This document shows, piece by piece, positions 31,205-40,389 of a stretch of DNA of 64,000 nucleotides. The first letter of the stretch is position 1; every line of letters starts with the position of its first letter. The position numbers and the translations under genes were made by a program. This stretch comes from Candidatus Paceibacterota bacterium (GTDB lineage: Bacteria > Actinomycetota > Actinomycetes > Nanopelagicales > Nanopelagicaceae): the NCBI GenBank assembly GCA_035530615.1, contig DATKUL010000001.1, positions 496,001 through 560,000 of the forward strand, given 5' to 3'. The notes under the pieces are model-generated. The model saw only the letters and a program-made list of their open reading frames with translations, had not been told where the DNA came from and made no database searches.

Positions 31205-32581
31205 ATGGCATCGACTAGTCCTGGGTATGGCATAACAATTCGAGTCGAAGGCGCACCTTCGGCACAACCTGTCGCAGAAGCAACGGCGACAATCACAAAG
31301 GCGGGAGCGACAATCACAGCCTTGGATGTTGTGGAGTCATTGCTCGAACGAGTGGTTGTGGATGTCACCTGCGACACGATCAACGCAGAACACGCGGAAG
31401 AGATCACAAAGGCGATCAGCGCTCACCCTGGACTTTCCGTCCGAAAGGTCAGCGATAGAACATTCCTTCTCCACCTTGGTGGAAAGATTGAAATTCAATC
31501 CAAGGTTCCATTGAAAACACGCGACGATCTCTCCCGGGCCTACACGCCAGGCGTTGCTCGCATCTGTCAGGCAATTGTGGATGACCCTTCCGATGCTCGT
31601 CGATTGACGATTAAGAGAAACACGGTAGCTGTTGTTACTGATGGCTCAGCTGTTCTGGGTCTTGGAAATATCGGACCGGCCGCGGCACTTCCCGTAATGG
31701 AAGGAAAGGCCGCGTTATTCAAGCGTTTTGGAGATGTTGATGCGTGGCCCGTCTGTTTGGACACACAAAACGTTGATGAAATTGTTCGCACCGTCCAATT
31801 GATCGCTCCGGTGTACGGTGGGATCAACCTTGAAGATATTTCTGCCCCAAGGTGCTTTGAAGTCGAACGTCGACTGCGCGAGCTCCTCGATATCCCGGTT
31901 TTCCATGATGATCAGCACGGGACCGCGATTGTTGTACTTGCGGCGTTGCGAAATTCATTGAAACTCGTAAAGAAAGAACTCTCCGAGTGCAAGATCATTA
32001 TGACCGGAGCAGGTGCGGCCGGAACCGCAATTGCGCGCTTGCTCACTATCAGCGGCGCCAAGAACATCATCGCCTTTGATACGAAAGGGGCCATTCATAG
32101 CGGTACCGTGACCAAGGATCCGGATCGTCATTGGTTCATTGACCATTGCAATCCAACCGATTTCTCAGGCACGATTTCCGAAGGATTGCAGGGAGCTGAC
32201 ATATTTATCGGGGTCAGTGCTCCAAATATCTTGAAGGAGTCTGACATAGCTGGAATGGGCCGAGATGCGATTGTCTTTGCTCTGGCAAATCCGGATTCTG
32301 AGATTGATCCAGTTCTCGCTCGTAAGCACGCAACAGTTGTCGCAACAGGGCGAAGCGATCAACCCAACCAGATCAACAACGTTCTTGCCTTCCCAGGCAT
32401 CTTCCGAGGCTTGCTCGATGCCAACGCCCATAAGATCACGGACGAGTTGCTGGTCGCAGTGGCCGAAGCAATTGCGGATTGTGTCAGCGACGAGCAACTC
32501 AACGCCTCTTTCATCGTCCCAAGCGTCTTTGACCCGAATGTGGTTAAAGCGGTTGCGGCCGCTGTAAAGAAGTGTGTGTGA
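31205..32581 (+). CDS. NAD(P)-dependent malic enzyme with N-terminal ACT domain
   Basis: Oxidative decarboxylation of malate to pyruvate. About the first 75 residues form an ACT-like regulatory domain (ITIRVEGAPS to LERVVVDVTCD), followed by the malic-enzyme catalytic part: SRAYTPGVARICQAI, AVVTDGSAVLGLGNIG, MEGKAALFKRF, DDQHGTAIVVLAALRNS and a Rossmann motif GAGAAGTAIARLL. The start at ATG 31205 gives 458 residues and places the gene one base after upp; an upstream in-frame start would overlap upp. The ACT domain suggests allosteric control by an amino acid. Confidence 0.93.
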   Translation: MASTSPGYGITIRVEGAPSAQPVAEATATITKAGATITALDVVESLLERVVVDVTCDTINAEHAEEITKAISAHPGLSVRKVSDRTFLLHLGGKIEIQSKVPLKTRDDLSRAYTPGVARICQAIVDDPSDARRLTIKRNTVAVVTDGSAVLGLGNIGPAAALPVMEGKAALFKRFGDVDAWPVCLDTQNVDEIVRTVQLIAPVYGGINLEDISAPRCFEVERRLRELLDIPVFHDDQHGTAIVVLAALRNSLKLVKKELSECKIIMTGAGAAGTAIARLLTISGAKNIIAFDTKGAIHSGTVTKDPDRHWFIDHCNPTDFSGTISEGLQGADIFIGVSAPNILKESDIAGMGRDAIVFALANPDSEIDPVLARKHATVVATGRSDQPNQINNVLAFPGIFRGLLDANAHKITDELLVAVAEAIADCVSDEQLNASFIVPSVFDPNVVKAVAAAVKKCV

Positions 32582-32596
32582 TCGAATCAGCGACAA

Positions 32597-33547
32597 CTAG
32601 TCATTCACGAGTCGACTAGGCCTGCTCCCGCCTGATGTTCGGTCATTGTTCGCAAGTACACCAAGGTATGTCATCAAGATTCCTGTTACCAGGTAAGCAC
32701 CTACATGCACACCTTTAGATGGAAGGAAGATGTCAATCACAAGAGAGCCAACAAGCTGACCGCCGATGCTAAATAAAGTAAAAGTAAGCACTCCTACGTG
32801 CTGCACCACCGTCGCTGAAAAAGCAATATAGATCAAGCCCGTTACGCCACCAAGGTACATCCACCAAGGCCCGGTCGGGAATGGTGAGATATGACCATGA
32901 TGCGTCACGATCGAGGCGACAAACAAAATTGCCAATAACGCAGTTCCGGTTATGAAATTAAAGAGAGATGTGGAAAAACTCTGTCCCGAATGTTCATTTA
33001 CCTGACCGTTAAATGCGCGCTGGATACCGACGAGTCCTCCAGAGAAAACTCCGAGGGCTACGGCGAAGAACGAGAGGTGCTTAGCATCTATCCGATCCCA
33101 CACTGACACCAACACTGCAATTACAGTAAGGGAGGCAGCTGCGATCCGATACTTTGATAGCATCTTTTTGCCGCCACCAGTAAGCCCGATTCGATCTACA
33201 ACAAGCGACATCGCAGTCTGTCCCGAAATCACCGCCACTGAATAGATTGCAACACCCATAAGAGGAACAATCTGCGTCTGCACCGCAATAACAATTCCTC
33301 CGAGGGCACCACCAATAAGGCGCCATTTGGGAATGGCCCCATCACGCACCGCAGTCAGAGTCTTTCCAACCCCACGCTTGATCCCTGCATGGAACAGGGA
33401 AATTAGAAGTACTGCAAGTAACCCGGAACCAAATGAAATAAGCGCAGCTTCAAGCGCATTTCCCATGCGGTATGCGAGTTCGCCGTTTGCTCTGGATTGA
33501 ATTGCAATAAATACGCCTGCAAAAGCCGCGAGTAAATCAATTCGCAT
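32597..33547 (-). CDS. DMT-type transporter, duplicated DUF606/YdcZ form
   Basis: A 316-residue membrane protein with about ten helices. It is made of two homologous halves: FIAIQSRANGELAYRMGNAL in the first and GGLVGIQRAFNGQVNEHSGQ in the second, each followed by a S/T-F-x-x-G-T/S-G motif. This is the fused version of the small YdcZ-type half-transporters. Substrate is unknown. It abuts the UPF0114 gene by one base on the same strand. Confidence 0.85.
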   Translation of the reverse strand: MRIDLLAAFAGVFIAIQSRANGELAYRMGNALEAALISFGSGLLAVLLISLFHAGIKRGVGKTLTAVRDGAIPKWRLIGGALGGIVIAVQTQIVPLMGVAIYSVAVISGQTAMSLVVDRIGLTGGGKKMLSKYRIAAASLTVIAVLVSVWDRIDAKHLSFFAVALGVFSGGLVGIQRAFNGQVNEHSGQSFSTSLFNFITGTALLAILFVASIVTHHGHISPFPTGPWWMYLGGVTGLIYIAFSATVVQHVGVLTFTLFSIGGQLVGSLVIDIFLPSKGVHVGAYLVTGILMTYLGVLANNDRTSGGSRPSRLVND

Positions 33548-34080
33548 TAGGGGTGGGTTCCGTGGAATTCCCTTTTATCTGCGATCCAATCCATAAGTGC
33601 GAATAGAACTCCCGATATGACAAAGGTTAAGTGAATAGCGATTCGACCGATGGTTCCTTGCCCGATTGAATCCGCACCCGATAGTTCAATGAAATCTTTT
33701 AGGAGTTCAATTACCGATATGGCAACCAAGGAGCCGATGAGTTTAATTTTCAGGCCGGAGAAATCTATTGTTCCCATCCAATGAGGGCGATCCTTTGATC
33801 CCTGCGCGACATCGATCCGTGATACGAAGTTTTCATATCCGGCGAATATCACCATAAGAATTAAATTTGCTAGAAGGGTGAGATCCAACAACGCCAACAG
33901 GTCCAGCGTGAAATCGTGCGCGTCCAAGTTGGTTATATGGCGAGCGAGAGTGATGAACTCAAAAACGAATCGATACGCTAAAAGCGCGAGCGCGCCTACG
34001 AGGCCCACATAAAGAGGAGCAAGCAACCAGCGGGCGCGGAAGAGAGTAATTTCGACAAGATTCACGACTTTATTGGACAT
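33547..34080 (-). CDS. UPF0114/YqhA-family membrane protein
   Basis: A 177-residue membrane protein with three or four hydrophobic segments (LLAPLYVGLVGALALLAY, LLALLDLTLLANLILMVI, IKLIGSLVAISVIELL and a final one). VEITLFRARWLLAPLY and YENFVSR are family signatures of YqhA. Function unknown. ATG 34080 is preferred over the ATG six bases upstream because homologues begin close to it. It follows the ABC-F gene by 14 bp or so and may be co-transcribed. Confidence 0.85.
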   Translation of the reverse strand: MSNKVVNLVEITLFRARWLLAPLYVGLVGALALLAYRFVFEFITLARHITNLDAHDFTLDLLALLDLTLLANLILMVIFAGYENFVSRIDVAQGSKDRPHWMGTIDFSGLKIKLIGSLVAISVIELLKDFIELSGADSIGQGTIGRIAIHLTFVISGVLFALMDWIADKREFHGTHP

Positions 34081-34094
34081 GAGCAAACATTATC

Positions 34095-35867
34095 TCAATC
34101 TTCCAATTGAAGAGTCGCCGCCAGCCACTGCTCCTCGAGGTTCATCCGGAGTTTTTGAGTCTCTTCGAGTGAGTTTTGCACCTCCACCAGTGCGCCAGGA
34201 TCATTTAAAGCATCATCTTGCGCCAGAAGTAATTGACGCTCCTTTTCGTGAGTTTTTTCGATCTGTCGCTCTAGACGAGCCAGCTCTTTCTTCAATTGCC
34301 GTTCGAGCGCAGCATTCGAAACTTTCCGCGTGGAGGCTTCCGTCTCGTTGGCCGCAATAATCATCTCTTCACGTTGCTCAAGATACTGGTCAATTCCGCG
34401 AGGTAAGTCGCGAAGTTGACCATCACCGAGCATGCCAACGAAACTATCACATACCCTTTCAAGAAAATAGCGATCGTGCGAAATGACAAGAACCGTACCC
34501 GTGTAACTGTCGAGTAAATCTTCTAGTTCGGTGAGGGTTTCGATATCAAAATCATTTGTCGGCTCATCTAAGAGCAGAACGTTAGGACTCTCCATTAATA
34601 GACGAGTCAATTGCAATCTTCTTTTCTCGCCACCTGACAGACTGTCGACGGGAGTCCACTGCGACTCGCGGTCAAAACCTAACCTTTCACAGAGTTGTGA
34701 TGCAGAGAGGTCCTTCCCGTTTCCCAATTCCACGTGAAGCGCGACGTCTTCAACAGCCTCCAAAACCCTCCATGTCGGTTTCAATTCCGTTAGATGCTGG
34801 GAAAGAAATGCAGACTTCACCGTTACGCCCGTCACCAATTTTCCGCTGCTTGGTTTGATCTCTCCGGCAAGAGTTCTCATAAGAGTCGTCTTCCCAGCAC
34901 CATTTATTCCAACGATTCCTATGCGATCACCTGGTCCTACGTTCCAATATGTATCGTGGAGAATCTCCTTCTCGCCTGCGCGAATTTGCGCGTGGTGGAG
35001 TTCGTACACGGTGTTGCCGAGTCGATTTCGCGCAAAACGCAAAAGCTCATTTCCATCTCGGGGCGCAGGCTCGGCAGCAATCAGTTCGTTGGCTGCATCC
35101 ACTCTAAATTTCGGCTTCGAGGTGCGGGCGGGCGGGCCCCTTCGCAACCAGGCCAACTCTTTGCGAATGAGTTGATTTCTGCGTCCTTCCATTGCTGACG
35201 CCTGCCGTCCTCGCTCAGCTTTAGCCAGCACGTAAGCGGAATACCCGCCGTCGTATTCCTCGACAGCGCCATTCACAACTTCCCACGTTCGCTCAGTCAC
35301 CGCATCCAGAAACCAACGATCGTGAGTAATGACCGCAACTGCCAAACCTTTACGGCTATTGAGGTGACGAGAGAGCCATGCAACACCTTCAACATCCAAG
35401 TGGTTTGTTGGCTCATCGAGAAGTATGAGGTCGAGATCATCGATAAGAAGTTTTGCCAGACCCACTCGCCTACGTTCGCCACCTGAGAGTGCTATGAAAG
35501 TTCGATTAAAGAACTCCTCGGAATGACCTCCAAAAAGTCCGTCGAAAACCTCTCGAATTCCAGATTCTCCTGCCCACTCATGCTCCAGGCGCTGCCCCAA
35601 AATTACGTCTCGGACAGTGGCCGAGGGATCAGCCAAGTCAACTTGGGAAAGTAGCCCGACGCGAATTCCATTTGCCTGCGTGACTCTTCCCTGATCGGCG
35701 GGCTCAACTGATGCCATTACGCGAAGGAGCGTGCTCTTTCCTGACCCGTTGCGGCCGACGATTCCAATTCGATCCCCTTCGGATATGCCGAGGGAGACTT
35801 CATCAAGTAGTTGCTTGATGTCGAAAGCCTTAGACACACCTTCGAGATTAACTAAATTGCGAGCCAT
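34095..35867 (-). CDS. ABC-F family ATPase (Uup/Ettas type)
   Basis: A 590-residue soluble protein with two ATP-binding cassettes and no membrane segments. The first has GIVGRNGSGKSTLL, LSGGERRRVGLA and LILLDEPTNHLDVEG; the second has GIVGINGAGKTTLMR, LSGGEKRRLQL and VLLLDEPTNDFDIE. The linker between them and the C-terminal coiled-coil (about 520-585, rich in Glu, Lys and Leu) are typical. ABC-F proteins act on ribosomes; the coiled-coil end favours the Uup group. It is divergent from the dedA gene. Confidence 0.93.
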   Translation of the reverse strand: MARNLVNLEGVSKAFDIKQLLDEVSLGISEGDRIGIVGRNGSGKSTLLRVMASVEPADQGRVTQANGIRVGLLSQVDLADPSATVRDVILGQRLEHEWAGESGIREVFDGLFGGHSEEFFNRTFIALSGGERRRVGLAKLLIDDLDLILLDEPTNHLDVEGVAWLSRHLNSRKGLAVAVITHDRWFLDAVTERTWEVVNGAVEEYDGGYSAYVLAKAERGRQASAMEGRRNQLIRKELAWLRRGPPARTSKPKFRVDAANELIAAEPAPRDGNELLRFARNRLGNTVYELHHAQIRAGEKEILHDTYWNVGPGDRIGIVGINGAGKTTLMRTLAGEIKPSSGKLVTGVTVKSAFLSQHLTELKPTWRVLEAVEDVALHVELGNGKDLSASQLCERLGFDRESQWTPVDSLSGGEKRRLQLTRLLMESPNVLLLDEPTNDFDIETLTELEDLLDSYTGTVLVISHDRYFLERVCDSFVGMLGDGQLRDLPRGIDQYLEQREEMIIAANETEASTRKVSNAALERQLKKELARLERQIEKTHEKERQLLLAQDDALNDPGALVEVQNSLEETQKLRMNLEEQWLAATLQLED

Positions 35868-35966
35868 AGTGCAGCAAGTCTACCGACCCAAGCGCCATCA
35901 AAAATTCGATTGAAGTGATTGGAAGACCTGAAGATAAAAATTGAGCCTGCCAATAGGCTTACCCTC

Positions 35967-36605
35967 ATGTCCCAATGGATTCAAACTGTCGCCGAGTGGC
36001 TCGTAGCCAATAATCTAGAAGTCCCACTCTTCATGCTTCTTATTCTTCTGGCTTTTTCTGAAGCCGCAGCTTTCATTGGATTTGTACTACCCGGAGAAAC
36101 ATCACTTCTCATCGGTGGAGTACTGGCATATCAAGAAGTGTGGCCATTATGGCTCTTCCTTCTATGCGCAATTATTGGAGCAATTGCCGGCGACTCCGTG
36201 GGATACGAGGTGGGCAAACACTTTGGACCGAAAATTGAAATCTCGCGGATGGGCAGACTAGTTGGAGCCAAACGTTGGCGGCTTGCTCAGCACATCTTTG
36301 ATAAGTATCACGGCGGAGCCATTTTTTTTGGAAGAGCGCAAGCCCTCTTACGTGCCCTTGTTCCAGCACTCGCGGGCATGAACCGGGTTCCATACTGGAC
36401 TTTTCTCAAATGGAATGCCGCTGGCGGAATAGTCTTTTCAACAATAGTTGTACTTCTTGGGTATGAATTTTCAAATCAATTGGCCAAACTCGAACATGTA
36501 CTCAAGTACTGGGCAATCGGATTTCTCATCGCTGTTATTTCTGTAATCTTTTACTTGAAGCGTAAGTTGGAGGGAATCATCGAACCCGACCTGGAAGAGG
36601 AGTAA
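35967..36605 (+). CDS. DedA/SNARE-associated family membrane protein
   Basis: A 212-residue protein with about five membrane helices. The segment FIGFVLPGETSLLIGGVLAY and GDSVGYEVGKHFG are DedA family marks, as is the conserved FGRAQALLRALVPALAGMNR motif (glycine-arginine and acidic/proline residues of the re-entrant loops). Members are thought to help move undecaprenyl phosphate or phospholipids across the membrane. The ATG at 35967 has no strong Shine-Dalgarno sequence; an upstream start 16 codons earlier is possible but adds a non-homologous extension. Confidence 0.9.
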   Translation: MSQWIQTVAEWLVANNLEVPLFMLLILLAFSEAAAFIGFVLPGETSLLIGGVLAYQEVWPLWLFLLCAIIGAIAGDSVGYEVGKHFGPKIEISRMGRLVGAKRWRLAQHIFDKYHGGAIFFGRAQALLRALVPALAGMNRVPYWTFLKWNAAGGIVFSTIVVLLGYEFSNQLAKLEHVLKYWAIGFLIAVISVIFYLKRKLEGIIEPDLEEE

Positions 36606-36614
36606 CCTCTGCCA

Positions 36615-36836
36615 ATGTCCAAATTTGACCGACGCCATTTCCTCACGTTCGTTGGCGCTCTTGTGCCATCTTTTTTTCTTACTAAAGCAGAGGCATTTTC
36701 TGGATTTTCTCTAGAAAAGGCCGCAAAGTCCGCACTCGGTGCATATGTGACCAAGTCTTCCGCAATAAAAAGTATAAAGTTACTGAAAAAGCGGGCAAGA
36801 TCTACATCAAATAAATTATTGAGAGACACTCTTTAA
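36615..36836 (+). CDS. Small protein with a Tat-like signal
   Basis: A 73-residue protein I do not recognise. The N-terminus FDRRHFLTFVG followed by ALVPSFFLTKAEA resembles a twin-arginine export signal with an Ala-x-Ala cleavage site. The remaining 45 residues are basic (ten or so Lys/Arg), amphipathic and unlikely to form a large fold. It starts ten bases after the dedA stop, with GGAAGAGGAG upstream as ribosome-binding site, so coupling to dedA is likely. Its last 21 bases overlap the convergent iclR gene end. Expression is plausible but unproven. Confidence 0.5.
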   Translation: MSKFDRRHFLTFVGALVPSFFLTKAEAFSGFSLEKAAKSALGAYVTKSSAIKSIKLLKKRARSTSNKLLRDTL

Positions 36837-37658
36837 TCTCTTCTTTCCGCCGAGCGCTTCGGTTATCTGGTTAGCATGCCTCAGAACCAGTTCGCCTAAT
36901 CTCTGAACACTTTCTAAAGATTGATCCATCTTGATTCCAGTGGTACTGATGCCGCCAGCGCATTGTCCGGAGTGGTCAAAGAAAGCAGCGCCAACGCAGA
37001 AGACTCCTTGTGCATCCTCTTCATCGTCTACTGCAAAGCCCTGTTGTCGAACTTCTTGAATCTCAGACATTAGTCGTGAAATCGTCGTGATCGTGTTTGG
37101 AGTTCGCGCTTCCAGCCCTGATTCTTCTGCAATCGTCTGAATCCTCTCGTCCGAGAGTTCGGCCAATATGGCTTTACCGACGGAACTCACATGAGGTAAT
37201 TCGCGAAGCCCAAGAGAAGTGTAAAACCGAACGGTTCCAGGACCATCAATTCGCTCTACGAAGATTGGGTAACCATTGTCATTTTGCGCAATCCGCACCG
37301 TCAGCCCCGATTTCTGACTCAGGTCAGTCAGGATAGCGCGCGAGACTCCTGCCAAGGGCTCGCGGGCACTCGCTAGATCGCCAATTCGAATGAGCGCCAT
37401 ACCTGGCAGGTAGCGCGGCCCGGGTTCGGAGATTCTAAGATATCCGTGGTCGACCAGGGTTCGCAGCATCGCATGAGTCGCACCCTTTGAAGCGCCCGTT
37501 AGGCGCACTATCTGAGCCAGAGTCAGACCCTCATGTGGTGCAGTAACAATATGGTCAACGAGAGTGAGAGCCCGACTAACGCTCTCTACTGTATATGGGT
37601 GCTTCTGCTTGGCTAAGGCCACGGGACTCTCCCTTCTTCGCAACTTAATCGTTGACAT
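36816..37658 (-). CDS. IclR-family transcriptional regulator
   Basis: A 280-residue regulator. The winged helix (about 22-85) includes LTLAQIVRLTGASKGATHAMLRTL; the ligand-binding domain (about 95-265) has LPHVSSVGKAILAELSDE and the AGGISTTGIK segment near the end. The start at ATG 37658 is chosen because the helix-turn-helix follows directly; a longer upstream frame would run through the divergent promoter. It is divergent from the U32-like and IlvD-like genes, with a palindrome between them, and probably controls these and itself. Confidence 0.92.
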   Translation of the reverse strand: MSTIKLRRRESPVALAKQKHPYTVESVSRALTLVDHIVTAPHEGLTLAQIVRLTGASKGATHAMLRTLVDHGYLRISEPGPRYLPGMALIRIGDLASAREPLAGVSRAILTDLSQKSGLTVRIAQNDNGYPIFVERIDGPGTVRFYTSLGLRELPHVSSVGKAILAELSDERIQTIAEESGLEARTPNTITTISRLMSEIQEVRQQGFAVDDEEDAQGVFCVGAAFFDHSGQCAGGISTTGIKMDQSLESVQRLGELVLRHANQITEALGGKKRLKSVSQ

Positions 37659-37684
37659 TGAAAGCCTATAGGGAATACTAGTAC

Positions 37685-37712
37685 TGCCGAACAACGTTCG
37701 GCAATACCGAAC
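37685..37712. promoter_or_regulatory. Palindromic operator between iclR and the dehydratase operon
   Basis: TGCCGAAC-AAC-GTTCGGCA (37685-37703) is a perfect 8-bp-arm palindrome, followed four bases later by an extra half-site CCGAAC (37707-37712). The site lies 20-40 bp before the first dehydratase-operon gene and 27 bp from the iclR start, so it suits an IclR-type regulator acting in both directions. Confidence 0.8.
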
Positions 37713-37722
37713 GGATAATTCA

Positions 37723-38646
37723 ATGCTCTCAGACGCACTACTGGGTGGGTTCAACCCTGAAACTCTTCCAGCGGCCAGTTCTATCCGCTTTCCGGACGGC
37801 GCAGAATTCCGAATCGAAATCCCCTCTGTTGAAGGGCCGAAGGTACTCAGTGCCGCACTTGATGAAGCCAGAAAACGTGGAATCACAATCAACCGCGTCT
37901 CTCAAGGCAGTGGTGCCATGTTGCACACAGAATCTGAATTACGGGAAATGTCGAAAATCGCTTTTGATGCCGGTCTTGAAATTTCACTCTTCATTGGACC
38001 ACGTGAAGAGTGGGGAGTGGGCGCAATGTCCCGAGGACCCGAAGGCGCCGCACTCGGCGGATCTGTTCGAGGAATGCGACAACTTCGATACGCCGTTGAA
38101 GATGCACTGCGAGCATTCGAGTGCGGTATCCGCGGAATGCTTATCGCTGATCTTGGATTGCTTCAAGTTCTGTCACAGGCTCGAGCAAAGGGGCAAGTTC
38201 CAAGCGACGCTATCTTCAAGGTCTCCGTCATGAAGGCACCATCAAATCCGGCGACCGTCAAGCTACTTGAATCTATCGGCGGAGACACAATCAATCTCCC
38301 TACGGACCTGACATTGAATGAATTATCGGAAATGCGAGCGGCGACAAATCTCCCCCTTGACCTCTACGTCGAGGCACCAGACAGTCTCGGCGGCGTGGTT
38401 CGCGGAAATGAAATTGCAGATCTCGTTGAAGTTTCTTCACCACTCTATGTGAAATTCGGTTTGCGAAACTCGCGGGGAATTTATCCCTCTGGAATGCATC
38501 TTGAGAATGACGCAATCGCTTTTGCCCGTGAAAAAGTCCGTCGTGCTGAAATTTCTCTCGAATGGTTGAAACGAAGTGGTAAGCCCTTTACACAATCCAA
38601 ACCTGGTGCAACTGGGCTAGGAATTCCAAGACCATCCAATCGATAA
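37723..38646 (+). CDS. U32-peptidase-like TIM-barrel protein
   Basis: A 307-residue cytosolic protein. The segments LPLDLYVEAPDSLGGVVRG, LRNSRGIYPSG and the alternating strand-helix pattern (IRFPDGAEFRIEIPSVEGPK, TINRVSQGSGAML) suggest a TIM barrel related to U32 peptidases, but the resemblance is weak. The protease signature could not be confirmed. It is the first gene of a two-gene operon with an IlvD/Edd dehydratase, so a role in the same sugar-acid pathway (for example aldolase or isomerase chemistry) is more likely than proteolysis; that is inference. Nine bases separate it from the next gene. Confidence 0.5.
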   Translation: MLSDALLGGFNPETLPAASSIRFPDGAEFRIEIPSVEGPKVLSAALDEARKRGITINRVSQGSGAMLHTESELREMSKIAFDAGLEISLFIGPREEWGVGAMSRGPEGAALGGSVRGMRQLRYAVEDALRAFECGIRGMLIADLGLLQVLSQARAKGQVPSDAIFKVSVMKAPSNPATVKLLESIGGDTINLPTDLTLNELSEMRAATNLPLDLYVEAPDSLGGVVRGNEIADLVEVSSPLYVKFGLRNSRGIYPSGMHLENDAIAFAREKVRRAEISLEWLKRSGKPFTQSKPGATGLGIPRPSNR

Positions 38647-38655
38647 GGTATCTAA

Positions 38656-40389
38656 ATGTCGCTTAAACACACCCTAAGAAGTAACGAGTGGTTTGCTGGC
38701 AATGACGAAGTAGCTCTGTCGCATCGGGTCGTAATGGCATCGGTTGGATTGAAGATCGAGCCCGACAACAAGCGCCCTATCATCGGAATCGCCGATTCAT
38801 CTAGTGAGTTGAATCCCTGCAATCTTCCGCTACGCGACTACATCGATGACGTTAAGGCAGGAATTATTGATGCCGGCGGCATTCCAATCGTGTTTTCAGT
38901 TATGTCGCTCGGTGAAGATCTCATGAAACCTTCAGCGATGCTTTATCGCAATCTTCTTTCAATGGAAATCGAAGAATACCTTCGCTCTTACCCACTTGAT
39001 GGAGTAGTACTTCTAGCAAATTGTGACAAGAGCGTTCCGGGAGCACTTATGGGCGCTGCTAGCGCCAATCTTCCGACTGTTATGTTTACGGCGGGCGCTC
39101 GCCCCGCCGCGATGTATAAAGGAAAGAGAATCGGCACGGGCACTGATCTCTGGCGCATGTGGGCGGATTATCGATCTGAGAAGATTTCCGCGCAAGAGTG
39201 GCGCGAATTTGAAGGATGCCTCAGTTGTGGACTTGGTTCCTGCAACACGATGGGTACGGCCTCTTCCGTGGCTCTCATGATTGAAGCGTTGGGTATGTCG
39301 CTTCCTGGCACATCCACCATTCCAAATGACGATATATCTCGCAAAGCAGCGGCGTTTGCGTCGGGTCGCGAAGTCGTAAAAATGGTGAATGAGCAGATCC
39401 TTCCTTCAGACATCATGACGCCACAAGCATTCCGAAATGCAATACGTGTGCTTCATGCTTGCGGAGGTTCTACAAATGCTCTCATTCATCTATTAGCTAT
39501 CTCCGGTCGAATTGGTGGTGAACTCACTTTGGATAGCATCGCAAAACTTGGAGAGAACATTCCTGTGCTTGCAGATGTCGAACCTTCTGGTGTGGGGTTA
39601 ATTCAAGATTTTCATAAGGCAGGGGGATTGCCTGCTCTCGTCTACGAACTTCGTGAGTTACTAGAACTCGATGCAAAAACACTTACGGGGAAAACACTCG
39701 GTGAGCATATGTCTAAACGAGATGAATCTAATAAGGCAATTAGAGCAATTGATAATCCAATGCGACCCACTGGTGCGTTTTCCGTCGTCTTCGGCAACCT
39801 TGCTCCCAAGGGGGCAGTCATCAAAGTCTCTGCCGCCTCAAATGAACTCATGACGCACGCGGGTCCCGCGGTCATCTTTACCGGCTACGAAGACATGCGA
39901 TCACGAATTGATGATCCCAATCTCGATGTGACAAAAGAGAGCGTTCTTGTTCTCTCTGGCTGCGGCGCTGTAGGTGTTCCAGGAATGCCTGAATGGGGGA
40001 TGATTCCAATCCCAAAGAAACTTGCCACAGAAGGTGTCGTCGACATGGTTCGCGTAACAGATTCTCGTATGAGTGGTACTTCCTTTGGAACCTGCGTTCT
40101 TCACGTTGCCCCCGAAGGTGCGGTTGGTGGAGCACTGGGATTGATACAAGACGGCGACATCATCGAACTCGATGTCCAGAATCGCACTCTTCACGTACGA
40201 CTTTCTGATGAGGAACTTGAGGCGAGAAAGACTGCCTGGGTGCCGCCCGTGAGCCCACATTTGCGTGGTTGGCCAGCGCTATATCAAGCTCATGTTCTCC
40301 AAGCCGATGAAGGATGCGACTTTGATTTCCTCAAAGCACCAACTCCAGAATTGCGCAGATTCGTGCCCCCAGTCGTTGGACGATCCTAA
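38656..40389 (+). CDS. IlvD/Edd-family dehydratase (sugar-acid type)
   Basis: A 577-residue Fe-S dehydratase. Cluster and active-site blocks are NCDKSVPGALMGAA, FEGCLSCGLGSCNTMGTASS, with cysteines for the iron-sulfur cluster, and the C-terminal RVTDSRMSGTSFGTCVLHVAPE. The CNTMGT pattern and length fit aldonate dehydratases such as arabinonate/xylonate dehydratase at least as well as dihydroxyacid dehydratase IlvD. Operon context (IclR regulator, no branched-chain amino acid genes) supports a sugar-acid substrate. Its stop codon overlaps the stop of the convergent hydrolase gene. Confidence 0.85.
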   Translation: MSLKHTLRSNEWFAGNDEVALSHRVVMASVGLKIEPDNKRPIIGIADSSSELNPCNLPLRDYIDDVKAGIIDAGGIPIVFSVMSLGEDLMKPSAMLYRNLLSMEIEEYLRSYPLDGVVLLANCDKSVPGALMGAASANLPTVMFTAGARPAAMYKGKRIGTGTDLWRMWADYRSEKISAQEWREFEGCLSCGLGSCNTMGTASSVALMIEALGMSLPGTSTIPNDDISRKAAAFASGREVVKMVNEQILPSDIMTPQAFRNAIRVLHACGGSTNALIHLLAISGRIGGELTLDSIAKLGENIPVLADVEPSGVGLIQDFHKAGGLPALVYELRELLELDAKTLTGKTLGEHMSKRDESNKAIRAIDNPMRPTGAFSVVFGNLAPKGAVIKVSAASNELMTHAGPAVIFTGYEDMRSRIDDPNLDVTKESVLVLSGCGAVGVPGMPEWGMIPIPKKLATEGVVDMVRVTDSRMSGTSFGTCVLHVAPEGAVGGALGLIQDGDIIELDVQNRTLHVRLSDEELEARKTAWVPPVSPHLRGWPALYQAHVLQADEGCDFDFLKAPTPELRRFVPPVVGRS

